Source of the DNA: Azohydromonas australica DSM 1124
GTDB lineage: Bacteria; Pseudomonadota; Gammaproteobacteria; Burkholderiales; Burkholderiaceae_C
Reading direction: 5' to 3'
Length of the DNA: 64,000 nt
Assembly: GCF_000430725.1 (NCBI RefSeq)
Contig: NZ_AUMO01000023.1
Coordinates: 22,234 to 86,233 of the forward strand
Shown here: piece after piece, positions 43,448 to 52,908 of the stretch
Layout of the letters: each line of letters starts with the position of its first letter
Position numbering within the stretch: the first letter of the stretch is position 1
Notes under the pieces: model-generated
What the model was told of the DNA's origin: nothing
Databases searched by the model: none
Seen by the model: only the letters and a program-made list of their open reading frames with translations
Translations under genes and position numbers: made by a program

Positions 43448-43688
43448 GGCTAGGGCCGGCAGTGCGAGGGCGTCGGGCAGGCATGGGCGTCCAGGGTGGA
43501 GCGGTGTGCCGCCGGCGGGATTCGATGGGGTGAGCTCGTTCACTGCGACGTTTGCGGCCTTGCGGAAGTTGCAGGAAATGGACACTTGGCGCCTTGCCGG
43601 CGTCACAGGCCCGGGGTTCGGCGCCGAGCTACCGCGGTACCAGCGAGACACCAGCCGCTACGGGCTCGGTGCGAACCGGAAGAAGAGC

Positions 43689-43773
43689 GGGCGGCAGCCG
43701 AAGCTGCGCGGGACGGGAACGGAAGCCCGGGGGAAGGAGGAGCATCGGCCCGCCCCGCTGGGGCGCCCTGTGA
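43689..43773 (+). repeat. Imperfect direct repeat, copy A
   Basis: Begins GGGCGGCAGC and ends GCCCTGTGA, with GCTGC, GGGGGAAG and CCCCGCTG between. Copy B at 43927-44011 has the same first and last blocks and the same total length of 85 bp. Confidence 0.5.
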
Positions 43774-43926
43774 ACCTTGACGGCGCTGCGGTTGCTGCCG
43801 CAAGCACCTGGGGATCCATGGTGGCGGCGAAGAATTAGACGAGGCTTAGGCAGCCCGCCGGCATCGGGACACGGGCCTGGCGGTCATGGGCCGGGCTCTT
43901 GGCGGTCTCCCCGCGGGATGAAGAAA

Positions 43927-44011
43927 GGGCGGCAGCGCCAAGGCTGCAAGGGATGGGACGGAGGGGAAAGGCCAGGGGAAGCGCCCCACCCCGCTGTCGA
44001 TCGCCCTGTGA
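43927..44011 (+). repeat. Imperfect direct repeat, copy B
   Basis: Offset 238 bp from copy A at both ends; inner blocks differ by small insertions. Same orientation. Confidence 0.5.
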
Positions 44012-44038
44012 TACCTGTTCGCGCCTGGCGGCGCGGCT

Positions 44039-44710
44039 TCAAGGCGCCGTGTGCCGGTGCGCTGGCGTCGCCAGGCCCGCACCCGCCGCTGGACGCCGCG
44101 GCGCTGCGGGCTGTCCCGGCTGGGTGAGCCGCGCGCGCAGCTGCTCGTCCGGGGCGTCGAGCGTTTGGGCATCGCCCTTGTCCGCCGCGCGCTGCATCTG
44201 CTTGGGCGTTGGCGTCGGCGTCGAAGCCGTGGCGGGCCTGTGGGGGCGGCGCCATCGGCCGAGCCGGTGAGGCAACCGCTGGAGATGCCGCCTCGGCCGG
44301 TGGCGCCGCCGCAGCCGCTACGGTCGCCACCGGCACTTCCGCCCGGCCGGCGTGCATCGGCATCGCGCCCAGGTCGATGTCCGGCTGCTGCGGCGGCTGC
44401 AGCATCGGCGGCTCGGCCTCGCCCGCGACCACCGCGCGCACGGCGTCGGGGTCAGCCATGGCGCCCGGGTCCAGCGCGCCGGCCTCGCTGCGGCTGTCAA
44501 GCCCGGCGGCCAGCGCCAGCGCGTCGCTGTCCGACAGCGGCAGGGCCTCGCGCTGCAGCTTGATGGCGTCCTCCCACGCCACCCACGGCGTCTCGGCCAG
44601 GCGCCGCTCGGCCGCCGCGCGCTCCTTGGCCGTCTCGGCTGCGTCCACCGCGCGCACCAGGGCGTTGTACGTCTCGCTGCAGGCGCGGACCTTCGCTGGC
44701 TCACCAGCGC
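44039..44710 (-). pseudogene. 5'-truncated, frameshifted gene of the conjugative element
   Basis: Minus-strand coding sequence without a start: it reads EPAKVRACSETYNALVRAVD, AAETAKERAAAERRLAETPW, SDSDALALAAGLDSRSEAG and an Ala/Pro-rich region, then shifts frame near 44212 to QMQRAADKGDAQTLDAPDEQ and ends at 44039. No family recognised. The open frame stops being meaningful near 44710, where plus-strand genes of different character begin, so this may be an edge of the element. Confidence 0.5.
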
Positions 44711-44854
44711 ATGGTGGTGTTCAATGGCGGAGAATCCTTTCTCGTAGTCGCCGAAACACTGGACGGCCAGCGGGAGGTGTATGACGAGCAGATGTGGGCC
44801 GCTTTCCAAGCTCTCCTTCCCGCACCGGAACATGACCAAGCTGAAGAAGGCTGA
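44711..44854 (+). CDS. Small hypothetical protein, possibly 5'-truncated
   Basis: 47 residues: VVFNGGESFLVVAETLDGQR then EVYDEQMWAAFQALLPAPEH. Lower GC in third positions than its surroundings. It overlaps the next gene by 23 bp (the ATG at 44832 is inside it), as in a two-gene operon. No Shine-Dalgarno; the start may be missing at the junction. Confidence 0.4.
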   Translation: MVVFNGGESFLVVAETLDGQREVYDEQMWAAFQALLPAPEHDQAEEG

Positions 44855-45044
44855 ACGCTGGTCCACCAGCATCGGGCGCATCGGCAACCAAGCTGTGCGC
44901 GAGGCACAGGCTCGCAACCGTGCGCTCGGCATCCCCAACTGGTATTCGCTCAACGGCCGCCTGGTCAGCGATGCGGGCGTGACGCGTGGCTCGGCCACGG
45001 TGAGCACGCCACGGCAAGACAAGGTCGACGCACGGACCAGTTGA
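44832..45044 (+). CDS. Small hypothetical protein
   Basis: 70 residues: MTKLKKAERWSTSIGRIGNQ, then VREAQARNRALGIPNWYSLN and GRLVSDAG. The phrase AQxxNRxLGIPNxYSxNG is one I associate with small proteins of mobile elements; no function known to me. The last 20 residues look less conserved. Confidence 0.5.
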   Translation: MTKLKKAERWSTSIGRIGNQAVREAQARNRALGIPNWYSLNGRLVSDAGVTRGSATVSTPRQDKVDARTS

Positions 45045-45287
45045 CCGGGGCAGTCGCCTCACGGTTGGAAGCCGTGTTGAGCTGGATTCGATCGCACCCG
45101 GCGTTTGCCCCGCACCGTGAACGGCACCCAGTGGCGCGATTGATGAAGCACACCTCCTTGTGCAGAGAAGCGGGCAGCGTGCGCTGGCAAACGCTGGAAC
45201 CTTGAAGCGGATCAGGAAGAACCGGGCTGGTGGGTGGCGGATCACGTCCGCATGGCACGGTTCGTCACCCCAGCTGTGCCGCTGGAC

Positions 45288-46484
45288 TCATCTTGGTAGA
45301 CGCCGAATGCTGACCATGATGAGCACGACGCCGCCGAGCAGCAGCGCTGCGAATACGGACACGGCGCCTTGCAGACCCAAGGCATCGGTCAGTGCTCCAA
45401 GTCCTATGGTGGATGCGGCGGAGCCCAGGTAGCCCGCCACCAGGTACATCGATGCGAGCTGTGCATGGCGGTTCGGTGGCGCAATCTCCGTCACGGCCCT
45501 GGAGGAGCCGACGAAGCCCGCTCCGTAACCAATGCCGCCCGTGATGGCGGCCAAACCCAGGCACCATGCCGAGCCTGTTTCCAGGGCGCCCATGCATCCC
45601 GCCATGGACATGACCAGCAATACGAGGCCCGCCTGCACGGTCGTGCGTCTCGCAAGGCGCGGCGCTGCCATCTGGCTGCACCCAGCCACGACCTGGAACA
45701 GCGCGGCGACAAGCCCGGCGCCTCCCGTGCCCAACCCCAGCAAGACCTTTCGTGCCAGCGTCGGGCCAAAAGCCATGAAAGCGGCACCCACCGACCAGGC
45801 TGCGACAACCACGGCGCAGGCCACGATGAAGCGTCGGCGCACCGGTCGGAACTGCCCGGACCAACTCGGCTGTGCAAGCGGCGAAGAGGAGGCTGACGAC
45901 GCCCTCGACGCCCCGGGCCAGGGCCCTCGCAGCAGCCCGGCAATGGCCGCAACGGCCAGCAGTGCATCCACCACGAACGGCAGCGCCGTGGGCCAGACCC
46001 CCAGGTGCAGTGCAGCCGATGCGGTCAATGGCCCGAGCGCCGCGCCACTGGTGAACGCGAGCGTGGCGATCATGGCCGCACGCGGCCTGCGGCCCGATGC
46101 TGCATCGAGGTCGGCCAGCGCGGCCGTGCACACGCCGCTCAGGGCACCGCTGCCAAGTCCGGTGAGCAGCCGCCCAAGGAACAAGCCCGTCAGGCTCGAT
46201 GCCCAGGCGAACACCAGGGAGCCCGACAGCACCACGACCAGCGCAGGCACGATCACGACGCGACGGTCTGCATGGCGGTCCGACACACGCCCCATCGTCA
46301 TCAGCGACACCAGCACGCCCACGGCATAGACCGTGAACAACGCCGTCAGTGTCGTGGATGAGAAGTGCCAGCGCGACTGGTAGACGCCATAGAGCGGCGA
46401 CGGCGCCATGCTGCCGAATAGCGCACTGCCGAGCGCCAGCGCCAGGAAAGCCCGCGCTGTCCCGATCGATGAGCTCACGTCCAA
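45288..46484 (-). CDS. MFS transporter
   Basis: 398 residues with 12 hydrophobic segments. GRVSDRHADRR after TM2 is motif A; TGLGSGALSGVCTAALADL holds the TM5-like motif. Likely drug or metabolite export. There is no ATG at the beginning: TTG at 46484 or GTG at 46478 fits the N-terminus (SSSIGTARAFLALALG). Confidence 0.85.
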   Translation of the reverse strand: MDVSSSIGTARAFLALALGSALFGSMAPSPLYGVYQSRWHFSSTTLTALFTVYAVGVLVSLMTMGRVSDRHADRRVVIVPALVVVLSGSLVFAWASSLTGLFLGRLLTGLGSGALSGVCTAALADLDAASGRRPRAAMIATLAFTSGAALGPLTASAALHLGVWPTALPFVVDALLAVAAIAGLLRGPWPGASRASSASSSPLAQPSWSGQFRPVRRRFIVACAVVVAAWSVGAAFMAFGPTLARKVLLGLGTGGAGLVAALFQVVAGCSQMAAPRLARRTTVQAGLVLLVMSMAGCMGALETGSAWCLGLAAITGGIGYGAGFVGSSRAVTEIAPPNRHAQLASMYLVAGYLGSAASTIGLGALTDALGLQGAVSVFAALLLGGVVLIMVSIRRLPR

Positions 46485-46688
46485 GGAATGGCTGATGTCG
46501 AACGGGGGAATCGGACGGGCTGCCGGTCGCCCTTGACGCCAGTGCCAGCCAAACAGCTCATGCCGGCTTGGGCAAGGCAGCCGCCCGCTGCAGCCGCGTC
46601 GCAGCGGCCGAAGTGCTGAACCCGGCCAGTGCGTTGCGCTCGACAGCAGGGGGCAGCACGCGCTGGCGCTGTTGCCCCATGCGTGCGC

Positions 46689-48137
46689 TCAGATGTTCAT
46701 GATCGCTACCGCGCGTGCGTTCAGGTACGCATCGAGTGCCTCGGGACCGCCCTCGGACCCGTAGCCGGAGTCCTTGATGCCGCCGAAGGGCATCTCCGCG
46801 CTGGGCATGGCCGGCATGTTGACCCACAGCATGCCGACTTCCACGCGGCGGGTGAGCAGATCGGCGTTCCTGAGCGACTTTGTGAAGGCGTAGCCCGCCA
46901 GGCCGAAGGACAGGCGGTTGGCTTCCGTGATGGCGTCCTCCAGCTTGTCAAAGGAGCGGATCGCCGCGACAGGCCCGAAGGGCTCGTCGTTGAAGATCTT
47001 TGCCTGCAGCGGCACGTCGGCCAGCACGGTCGGCTCCCAGAAGTTGCCGGCGTCGCCGATGCGCTTGCCGCCAGCCAGCACCTGGGCGCCGGCCTTCACC
47101 GCGTCCTCGTGGAATTCGGCCATCGCCGTGAGGCGGCGCGGGTTGGCCAGCGGGCCCATCTGGATGCCTTCGGCCAGGCCGTCACCTACCTTCAGGCCCT
47201 GCGCGTACTTCACCATCTGCTGCGCGAACTCGTCCTTGACGCTCTCGTGCACCAGGAAGCGCGTCGGCGAGATGCAGACCTGGCCGGCATTGCGGAACTT
47301 GGCGGCACCGGCGGACTTCACGGCCAGGGCGATGTCGGCATCCTCGCAGACGATCACGGGGGCGTGGCCGCCGAGCTCCATCGTCACGCGCTTCATGTGC
47401 TGGCCGGCCAGCGCGGCGAGCTGCTTGCCCACCGGAGTGGAGCCGGTGAAGGTGACCTTGCGGATCACCGGGTGCGGGATCAGGTAGCTGGAGATCTCGG
47501 CGGGGTTGCCGTAGACCAGGCCCAGCACGCCCGGCGGGATGCCGGCGTCGGCGAAGGCCCGGATCAGCGCGGCGGGGCCGGCCGGGGTCTCTTCCGGCGC
47601 CTTGACCAGCATGGAGCAGCCGGCAGCCAGCGCGGCGCTGACCTTGCGCACCACCTGGTTGATCGGGAAGTTCCAGGGCGTGAAGGCGGCCACGGGCCCT
47701 ACCGGGTCCTTCAGCACCATCTGCCGGATCGCCAGGTTGCCACGGGGCGGCACGATGCGGCCATAGACGCGGAAGCCTTCCTCGGCGAACCAATCGATGA
47801 TGTCGGCCGCAGCCAGGGTCTCGCCCTTGGCCTCCGCCAGCGGCTTGCCTTGCTCCTGCGTCAGCAGCGGGGCGATCTCGGCGGCGCGCTCGCGCATCAG
47901 GGCGGCGGCCCGGCGCATGATCTTGCTGCGCTCGGCGGGCGTCATGTCGCGCCAGGTCTCGAAGCCTTTCTGGGCGGCTTCGAGCGCCTTGTCCAGGTCA
48001 GCCTTGCCCGCGTGGGCGACTCGGCCAATTTCCTGGCCTGAGGCCGGGTTGAACACGGCGAGCGTCCTGCCGTCCGCGGCATCGAGCCACTGGCCGTTGA
48101 TGAAGAGTTGCGTGTTGGGATAGGTCAAGGATGTCAC
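46689..48137 (-). CDS. gabD: Succinate-semialdehyde dehydrogenase / aldehyde dehydrogenase family
   Basis: 482 residues from a GTG at 48137 (the frame stays open to a TTG at 48170). It has the ALDH motifs [13 protein letters not shown], the nucleotide-binding [11 protein letters not shown], the general base Glu in [10 protein letters not shown] and the catalytic Cys in [10 protein letters not shown]. Best fit is NAD(P)-dependent succinate-semialdehyde or glutarate-semialdehyde dehydrogenase. Stands alone; a MarR-type palindrome is found 440 bp upstream at 48577. Confidence 0.85.
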   Translation of the reverse strand: MTSLTYPNTQLFINGQWLDAADGRTLAVFNPASGQEIGRVAHAGKADLDKALEAAQKGFETWRDMTPAERSKIMRRAAALMRERAAEIAPLLTQEQGKPLAEAKGETLAAADIIDWFAEEGFRVYGRIVPPRGNLAIRQMVLKDPVGPVAAFTPWNFPINQVVRKVSAALAAGCSMLVKAPEETPAGPAALIRAFADAGIPPGVLGLVYGNPAEISSYLIPHPVIRKVTFTGSTPVGKQLAALAGQHMKRVTMELGGHAPVIVCEDADIALAVKSAGAAKFRNAGQVCISPTRFLVHESVKDEFAQQMVKYAQGLKVGDGLAEGIQMGPLANPRRLTAMAEFHEDAVKAGAQVLAGGKRIGDAGNFWEPTVLADVPLQAKIFNDEPFGPVAAIRSFDKLEDAITEANRLSFGLAGYAFTKSLRNADLLTRRVEVGMLWVNMPAMPSAEMPFGGIKDSGYGSEGGPEALDAYLNARAVAIMNI

Positions 48138-48890
48138 CGTACGGTTTGCTGCGCCAGCAGATGCTGACAAATGCCTGCGAGCCGGACTCTAAGCGGCGCG
48201 AGCGTTGCGCTCGCTGCCGGCGGTGCATGAACCCACTGCCAGCATGCCCGCACGCGCTTCTGGCAAGCATAACGCCCAGGCTGCCGGGAACGCAGACCGC
48301 CAGTGGGCGAAAGGCAGCCGCAGCTCAGGCCTCAGCCTTCGCACGCGGCCCCAACCTCGAAGCCATAGGCATGCGTGAGCGCCATGGCGCCGCGAATGCC
48401 TGCGCGGCCAGACCGGCGCCATCGATGACGGCCAGTCCGTAGGTAGTACTGGCATTGATGCGCAACGGCAGATGGGTTGTTGCGTTGGCAATCAAATTCA
48501 CATAATTGCTATTGAAGCGCACCAAGTGCAAGAGACTTCAGTTTGCTGTTTAGCAGTTGCTCCGACTCTCTTTATGTCAACCTAGGTTGATAAAACAACA
48601 ACTTTGATAGCTGTACTTGGCGTGTGCGCGTTTGCAGTGCCCGCAGAAAATCCGCACATGAAATTTCATTCCATCGTCAACGTACGGACGATGGTCGTGA
48701 TGCTTCAACTGCGACGGACACCGCCAACACCGTTGGGACATACGTCACCCGCGTTGCGACCTGGATCAATCTCGACTTGAAGGATCTCCACAGCGTCAGC
48801 CGCTCGGCCTGTAGCCCGGTCATGTCGACCCGGCACACCCGTTTCTCCTTCGCAGTACCATGTTCCAGTGTTCATTCCAACTGGAGGACC
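48138..48890. other. Intergenic stretch with an A+T-rich promoter-like core
   Basis: Most of it is GC-rich without a convincing gene; 48480-48670 is clearly A+T-rich and includes the palindrome at 48577-48590. The frame on the minus strand at 48325-48531 is open but I see no supporting feature. Confidence 0.45.
48577..48590. promoter_or_regulatory. Perfect palindrome, MarR-type operator
   Basis: TCAACCTAGGTTGA, a perfect 14-bp inverted repeat within A+T-rich DNA. MarR-family repressors commonly bind sites of this form (TNAACCTAGGTTNA). No marR gene is adjacent. Confidence 0.5.
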
Positions 48891-49121
48891 ATGGACCATA
48901 ACCGCGACATCGACACCGAGACGACGATCTCCACCGACGGGTTGAGGTACACGGCGAAAATACCCGGTTCAGAATTTGGTCCCATGATGCTGGGTGGCTG
49001 CTCGACCAGGATGTCGTGCTACAGGTGCGGTCGCCACAAGCCCGTTCCGGAACTGGTGAGCAAGAAGATCTTGGGCCGCAACCAGAAGATCTGCGCGGTG
49101 AACTGTCGAAAAATGGCGTGA
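48891..49121 (+). CDS. Small zinc-ribbon-like protein
   Basis: 76 residues from ATG at 48891, preceded by GGAGG. The C-terminal part has CYRCGRHKPVPELVSKKILG and then QKICAVNC: two Cys pairs (CxxC, CxxxC) fit to bind zinc. Codon use is less GC-biased than its neighbours. Family not recognised. Confidence 0.55.
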   Translation: MDHNRDIDTETTISTDGLRYTAKIPGSEFGPMMLGGCSTRMSCYRCGRHKPVPELVSKKILGRNQKICAVNCRKMA

Positions 49122-49316
49122 GCGCTGTCGTCCCAAGGTGGCAACCCCGTCTTGGTCCACGGCACCCAGCGCGATCAGCTGCCCGGCTGGACTCGCTGCT
49201 TGACGGCTGCAGCCGACGGCTCCTGCGCCGCATCGTTGCAGCCAGCGGCCCGGGCGGCCAGGCCCTCCTGTCCCGCCGGGTTTCCGGTTGCCTTGGCCCT
49301 GGCAGTGGTGGCGTTC

Positions 49317-49505
49317 ATGACAACCGCCTTCCGGCGGTGGAGGAAGGCCGGCAACGACAGGCTCACGGCGCGGCGCGCTCTCGGACTGGCAACGTCTGCG
49401 GCGGGAAGCGCCCGCAACCTGGCTGAGCACGGCATGCCGTCGTTCGTCGTGGGCATGGCAGTGGCGCTGGTGCTGCAGGCATTGCTTGCAAGGGAACTGA
49501 CATGA
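49317..49505 (+). CDS. Small membrane-tail protein upstream of the ferredoxin
   Basis: 62 residues ending with one hydrophobic helix (SFVVGMAVALVLQALLARELT). Its TGA overlaps the ferredoxin ATG (ATGA), the main support. The minus-strand ORF 49175-49318 (47 aa) with GGAAGG upstream competes with it. Confidence 0.35.
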   Translation: MTTAFRRWRKAGNDRLTARRALGLATSAAGSARNLAEHGMPSFVVGMAVALVLQALLARELT

Positions 49506-49777
49506 CGTTCGCCGTCACCGAGGCCTGTGTCGGCTGCAAGGACACCGCATGCGTGGCGCCCTGCCCGATGGGCTGCTTCCTGGAGGGCCCCGACGTGCTG
49601 GCCATCGAGCCCAGCGAGTGCATCGACTGCGCCATGTGCGTGCCGGAGTGCCCGGTGGACGCCATCCGCGCCGACGTCGAGCTCGTGCCGCCACAGCAGG
49701 CGTTCGTTGCGCAAACCTTGCAGCGGGCGCACAGGGTCGGTTGGCCGCGGCTTACAAGGCCACTGACCCGGACGTGA
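49502..49777 (+). CDS. Ferredoxin with two 4Fe-4S motifs (FdxA-like)
   Basis: 91 residues. Cys motifs are CVGCKDTACVAPCPMGC in the N-terminal half and CIDCAMCVPECP in the second. It starts TFAVTEACVGCK like FdxA. The last 30 residues do not match the FdxA C-terminus; a neighbouring frame (LAAAYKATDPDVMEAG, stop at 49789) looks more natural, so a frameshift near 49715 is possible. The usual 107-residue length is not reached. Confidence 0.8.
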   Translation: MTFAVTEACVGCKDTACVAPCPMGCFLEGPDVLAIEPSECIDCAMCVPECPVDAIRADVELVPPQQAFVAQTLQRAHRVGWPRLTRPLTRT

Positions 49778-49950
49778 TGGAAGCCGGCTGACGCCGCGGT
49801 GGTGACGAACGGTCCGGCAGAGCCGTAACGCGACCGCGTCCGGGCCTCTTCTCGCCCGACACGGCCGCCAGCCACGCGTCGCTGGCCGCGTAATCACCGC
49901 TGGAATGGAGCAGACCGGGTCGGGGACCCCGCAGCGTGAGGCCGCGCGGA

Positions 49951-50157
49951 TCAGCGGCGCTGCTTGCGCCGCGGTTTCGGCGCGGCAAACGGCGTCAACC
50001 AGGCATTCACCATGGCCTCGGTCACTTGGCGCGTGGCGGTGGCGGCACTTCTCTTCACGCCGCGCCTTGCGCGGCCCTGTGCTGCACCGACTACCGCGTT
50101 GGCGCCACTGAGCCACATGCTCAGGTAAGGATTCTTCTTCAGCCAAGGGTTGCTCAT
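49951..50157 (-). CDS. Small basic conserved hypothetical protein
   Basis: 68 residues: MSNPWLKKNPYLSMWLSGAN, then a Gly/Ala/Arg-rich helix and a basic C-terminus PKPRRKQRR. Small proteins with the NPWLKKNPxLSMWLS start occur in Burkholderiales, and may be nucleic-acid- or polyhydroxyalkanoate-granule-associated; that is a guess. A remnant of a relative is at 19891-19956. Confidence 0.6.
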   Translation of the reverse strand: MSNPWLKKNPYLSMWLSGANAVVGAAQGRARRGVKRSAATATRQVTEAMVNAWLTPFAAPKPRRKQRR

Positions 50158-50473
50158 GCGAGGCAGTGTGTGCGGTAGCCGTTCATCGAGCAGCCAGCCA
50201 GTGCCTCTTCGATGTGTAGGCCCTATCCGACACACGGGGCGGAACGCCCGGATCCGCACCTCAGTCAACATCACGCGCAGTTGAATGGCAATCTCAACAA
50301 AAATGCCGAAAATCAGGAAGCAAGGCCTTGACGTCGTGCACGCCTCGACGACCACCCGGACTGAGGCACCAGCGGCCCACCTGGCGCTCGCCCAGCCGAA
50401 TGCTTCGCTTGCGCCTGGGCCAGTCGCTGCTGGGCTTCTGGCAACGTCAGGCCCGAGGCGCGAGCTGCGCCGG

Positions 50474-50812
50474 TCAAGCCTTCTTCACGAACTCTGACTT
50501 CAGCTGCATCGGGCCGAAGCCGTCGATCCTGCAATCGATGTCGTGGTCGCCGTCGATCAGGCGGATGCTCTTGACTTTCGTGCCGACCTTGATGACGGCG
50601 GAGGAGCCCTTGATCTTCAGGTCCTTGACCAGCGTCACCGAGTCGCCATCCTGCAGCACGTTGCCGTGCGCGTCCTTCCACACCCGCTGTTCGTCCTGAG
50701 CCGGCGTGGCGTCGCGGCTCCATTCGTGCGAGCACTCCGGACAGACCAGCAGATCGCCGTCCTCATAGGTGAACTCGGAGTTGCAGGCAGGACAAGGGGG
50801 CAAGTTGCTCAT
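50474..50812 (-). CDS. yjdM: Zinc-ribbon protein YjdM (PhnA family)
   Basis: 112 residues with an N-terminal zinc ribbon ([25 protein letters not shown]) and the PhnA C-terminal domain ([32 protein letters not shown]). Despite its old name PhnA it is not the phosphonoacetate hydrolase. Single gene, complete. Confidence 0.92.
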   Translation of the reverse strand: MSNLPPCPACNSEFTYEDGDLLVCPECSHEWSRDATPAQDEQRVWKDAHGNVLQDGDSVTLVKDLKIKGSSAVIKVGTKVKSIRLIDGDHDIDCRIDGFGPMQLKSEFVKKA

Positions 50813-51125
50813 GAAAATGCGTCTTCAACGGCACACGCTGGGCTGCATGCGGCGGTGGCACAGCGCCACCGGGTTCCGATCAGCGGCGCTGCGGCACGCC
50901 GCTGGATGTGCCGGCCGCGATTTTGCCGCTTCTTTTCGTGCTCAGCAGCGCGATGATCAAGGCCACGCCCGCGTACGGCGTGCCACCTCGCGGCACGCTA
51001 CGGGCAACGTGAAGCGCCTGCTCTGGTAGCCGCCAACATCGACCGCCGAAGCATTGCCTGGATCCAGGCACCAGTCGATGGCGGCTTGCAGCATCGGACC
51101 AGCCCCGGTGCTGCGCGGTCCGGCC
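50813..51125. other. Intergenic stretch, nothing identified
   Basis: No convincing ORF, repeat or promoter. Lies between the 5' end of yjdM and the 3' end of the LysR-controlled operon. Confidence 0.5.
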
Positions 51126-51821
51126 TTATCCAACCCTCGACGAGGACAGCCCCTGGTCCTTCTTCTTTCGAGAGAGGGCGTCGGCCGTCAGGTCCATGCG
51201 CAAGCGGTACGCTGCCGCCTCCACCAGCTCGCCATAGCTGTTGCCGGGCTGCTTGACTTGGTTGACGACGCGCTGGGCCAGGTCGGCGCCTGCACATTCG
51301 AAGATGATGTAGTCGTCACTGCTGCCGGGATGAGGGCCCGTGACCGTCACCGGCTTGGACAGCTCCGGGTCCCCTTCCACGAAATGAACACCGAGCACGC
51401 CAGGCATGTCGAGCAACTGGAGATAGGACTCCAGGCCGGGCACCATCTGAACGCCTTCCTTCGGACGCAACCGAACCAGCGCCACGGCGCCGCCGCGCGC
51501 CTGGCCACGGCTGTGCACCAGGCGCCCAACCACCCGGGTCGGCTCGATGAACCGGGCGATGTGATGGAGAGACCAGGCCGTCTGGTTAGCCAAGGCTGCA
51601 CGGTACGGCGCGCTGTCCAGGGCCTCGAAATCCACTGCGTTGTAGATCTGCAGGTATCGCACCGGCGAGCCGAGTGACTCGTAGCGCCGCGCATCCAGGA
51701 AGCCCGGGATCGCCACGCGCTCGGGCAGGTGCTCCGTGTCGAACCACAGGTTGAAATCGTCCTCCTCTTGCGCGAGGACCTGCATCGAGGACATCAGGAT
51801 GCCCGTTCCACCAAATACCAT
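51126..51821 (-). CDS. Dimeric alpha/beta-barrel domain protein
   Basis: 231 residues. EEDDFNLWFDTEHLPERVAI with an aromatic/acidic pocket is the pattern of ferredoxin-like dimeric alpha/beta-barrel proteins, and a second such repeat follows (LLDMPGVLGVHFVEGDPELS). Function unknown; last gene of the RraA/amidase/Bug operon, so it is presumably a small metabolic enzyme of the same pathway. ATG at 51821. Confidence 0.6.
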   Translation of the reverse strand: MVFGGTGILMSSMQVLAQEEDDFNLWFDTEHLPERVAIPGFLDARRYESLGSPVRYLQIYNAVDFEALDSAPYRAALANQTAWSLHHIARFIEPTRVVGRLVHSRGQARGGAVALVRLRPKEGVQMVPGLESYLQLLDMPGVLGVHFVEGDPELSKPVTVTGPHPGSSDDYIIFECAGADLAQRVVNQVKQPGNSYGELVEAAAYRLRMDLTADALSRKKKDQGLSSSRVG

Positions 51822-51862
51822 GTCAGTTTCCCTTCCAGCGTGCGAATCCGGTGTGCGGCCCG

Positions 51863-52837
51863 TCAGTCGAGACGGATGTTGGCGTCCGCGATGACCTTTT
51901 CCCATTTCAGCCGGTCCCGTTTCATCGTGTCGGCGAGCTTCTGGGGCGTTCCGCCCTCGATCTCCAGGCCCATCTCCACCAGCTTGGCCTTCATCTCCGG
52001 ATCGCGCAGGATCTCGTTGACGTTCTTGTTGAGCATGGAAACCACCGCGTCCGGGGTGTGCGCCGGCGCCAGCAGGCCGAACCAGTGAAGCAGCTCGAAC
52101 CCGGCGAAGCCGCTGCTCTCCGACACGGTGGGCAGGCCTGGATATGCAGGCGACGGCTTGGCCGTGGTGATCGCCAGCGCCTTGAGCTTGCCGGCCTTCG
52201 CCATGGGCATGGACTCGGGTCCGATCGCCATCATGACCGGGACCTGGCCGGACATCACGTCCTGAAGCGCCGGTGCGCCACCCTTGTAGGGAACGTGCGT
52301 GAGCTCCACGCCCGCCACCCGCTTGAAAAGCTCCATGCCCAGATGGCTGGGATTGCCCGCGCCGCTGGACGCGTAGCTGATCGGCAGCGGCGACGCCTTG
52401 ATATAGGCCCGCAGCTCGTTGAAGGAATTCACCGGCAGGTTGGGATTGACCATGACCACGCTGGGCAGCGTCACGACCATGGCGATCGGCGCGAAGTCCT
52501 TCTCCGGGTCGTAGGGCAGCCGGCCCTTGTAGAGCGTGGGATTGACGGACAGCCCCGCAGTCGAGGCCAGCAGCAGCGTGTAGCCGTCGGGTGCCGACTT
52601 GGCGACATAGCTGGCCCCGATCTGCTCGGTGGCTCCCGGCTTGTTTTCCACCACGACCGGCTGCTTCAGGCGCTGCCCAAGCCGCTGGCCCACCATGCGC
52701 GCAACGGCATCGGAAGCGCCGCCCGCCGGGTAGGGCACGACGATCCGGATGAACCGGTCCGGGTAGTCGCCGGCATGCGCTGCACCGCACGCCAGGAGCG
52801 ATGCAGCCGAGAAAAGGGAGAGCAGTACGGTCTTCAT
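51863..52837 (-). CDS. Tripartite tricarboxylate transporter substrate-binding protein (Bug/TctC)
   Basis: 324 residues with signal peptide (LLSLFSAASLLACGAAHA). Bug motifs are visible: IRIVVPYPAGGASDAVARMV, NKPGATEQIGASYVAKSAPD, and THVPYKGGAPALQDVMSGQV. Binds a small carboxylate in the periplasm; in this family most members have no dedicated membrane component nearby, and none is seen here. Ligand unknown. Confidence 0.92.
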   Translation of the reverse strand: MKTVLLSLFSAASLLACGAAHAGDYPDRFIRIVVPYPAGGASDAVARMVGQRLGQRLKQPVVVENKPGATEQIGASYVAKSAPDGYTLLLASTAGLSVNPTLYKGRLPYDPEKDFAPIAMVVTLPSVVMVNPNLPVNSFNELRAYIKASPLPISYASSGAGNPSHLGMELFKRVAGVELTHVPYKGGAPALQDVMSGQVPVMMAIGPESMPMAKAGKLKALAITTAKPSPAYPGLPTVSESSGFAGFELLHWFGLLAPAHTPDAVVSMLNKNVNEILRDPEMKAKLVEMGLEIEGGTPQKLADTMKRDRLKWEKVIADANIRLD

Positions 52838-52908
52838 GTGCATCCAGTCAGGCAGGAGTGATCGCGCCCCGCTTGGAGGGGCGACGCGGGGAGGAAGGGG
52901 CGTGCCGC

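Larger units (their letters stand above)
43448..44038. other. Non-coding stretch with two imperfect 85-bp repeats
   Basis: No frame in it has coding character on either strand. It contains two similar 85-bp blocks at 43689-43773 and 43927-44011, listed separately. Possibly oriT, a structured RNA or a replication/attachment region. Confidence 0.45.

Noticed and set aside
48325..48531. 68-codon minus-strand ORF upstream of gabD
   Set aside because: No ribosome site or motif, and codon use is irregular; it could be the N-terminus of a lost gene but there is no support.
49175..49318. 47-residue minus-strand ORF with GGAAGG upstream
   Set aside because: Overlaps the plus-strand gene whose stop is coupled to the ferredoxin start; Ala/Gly-rich low complexity gives no evidence of function.
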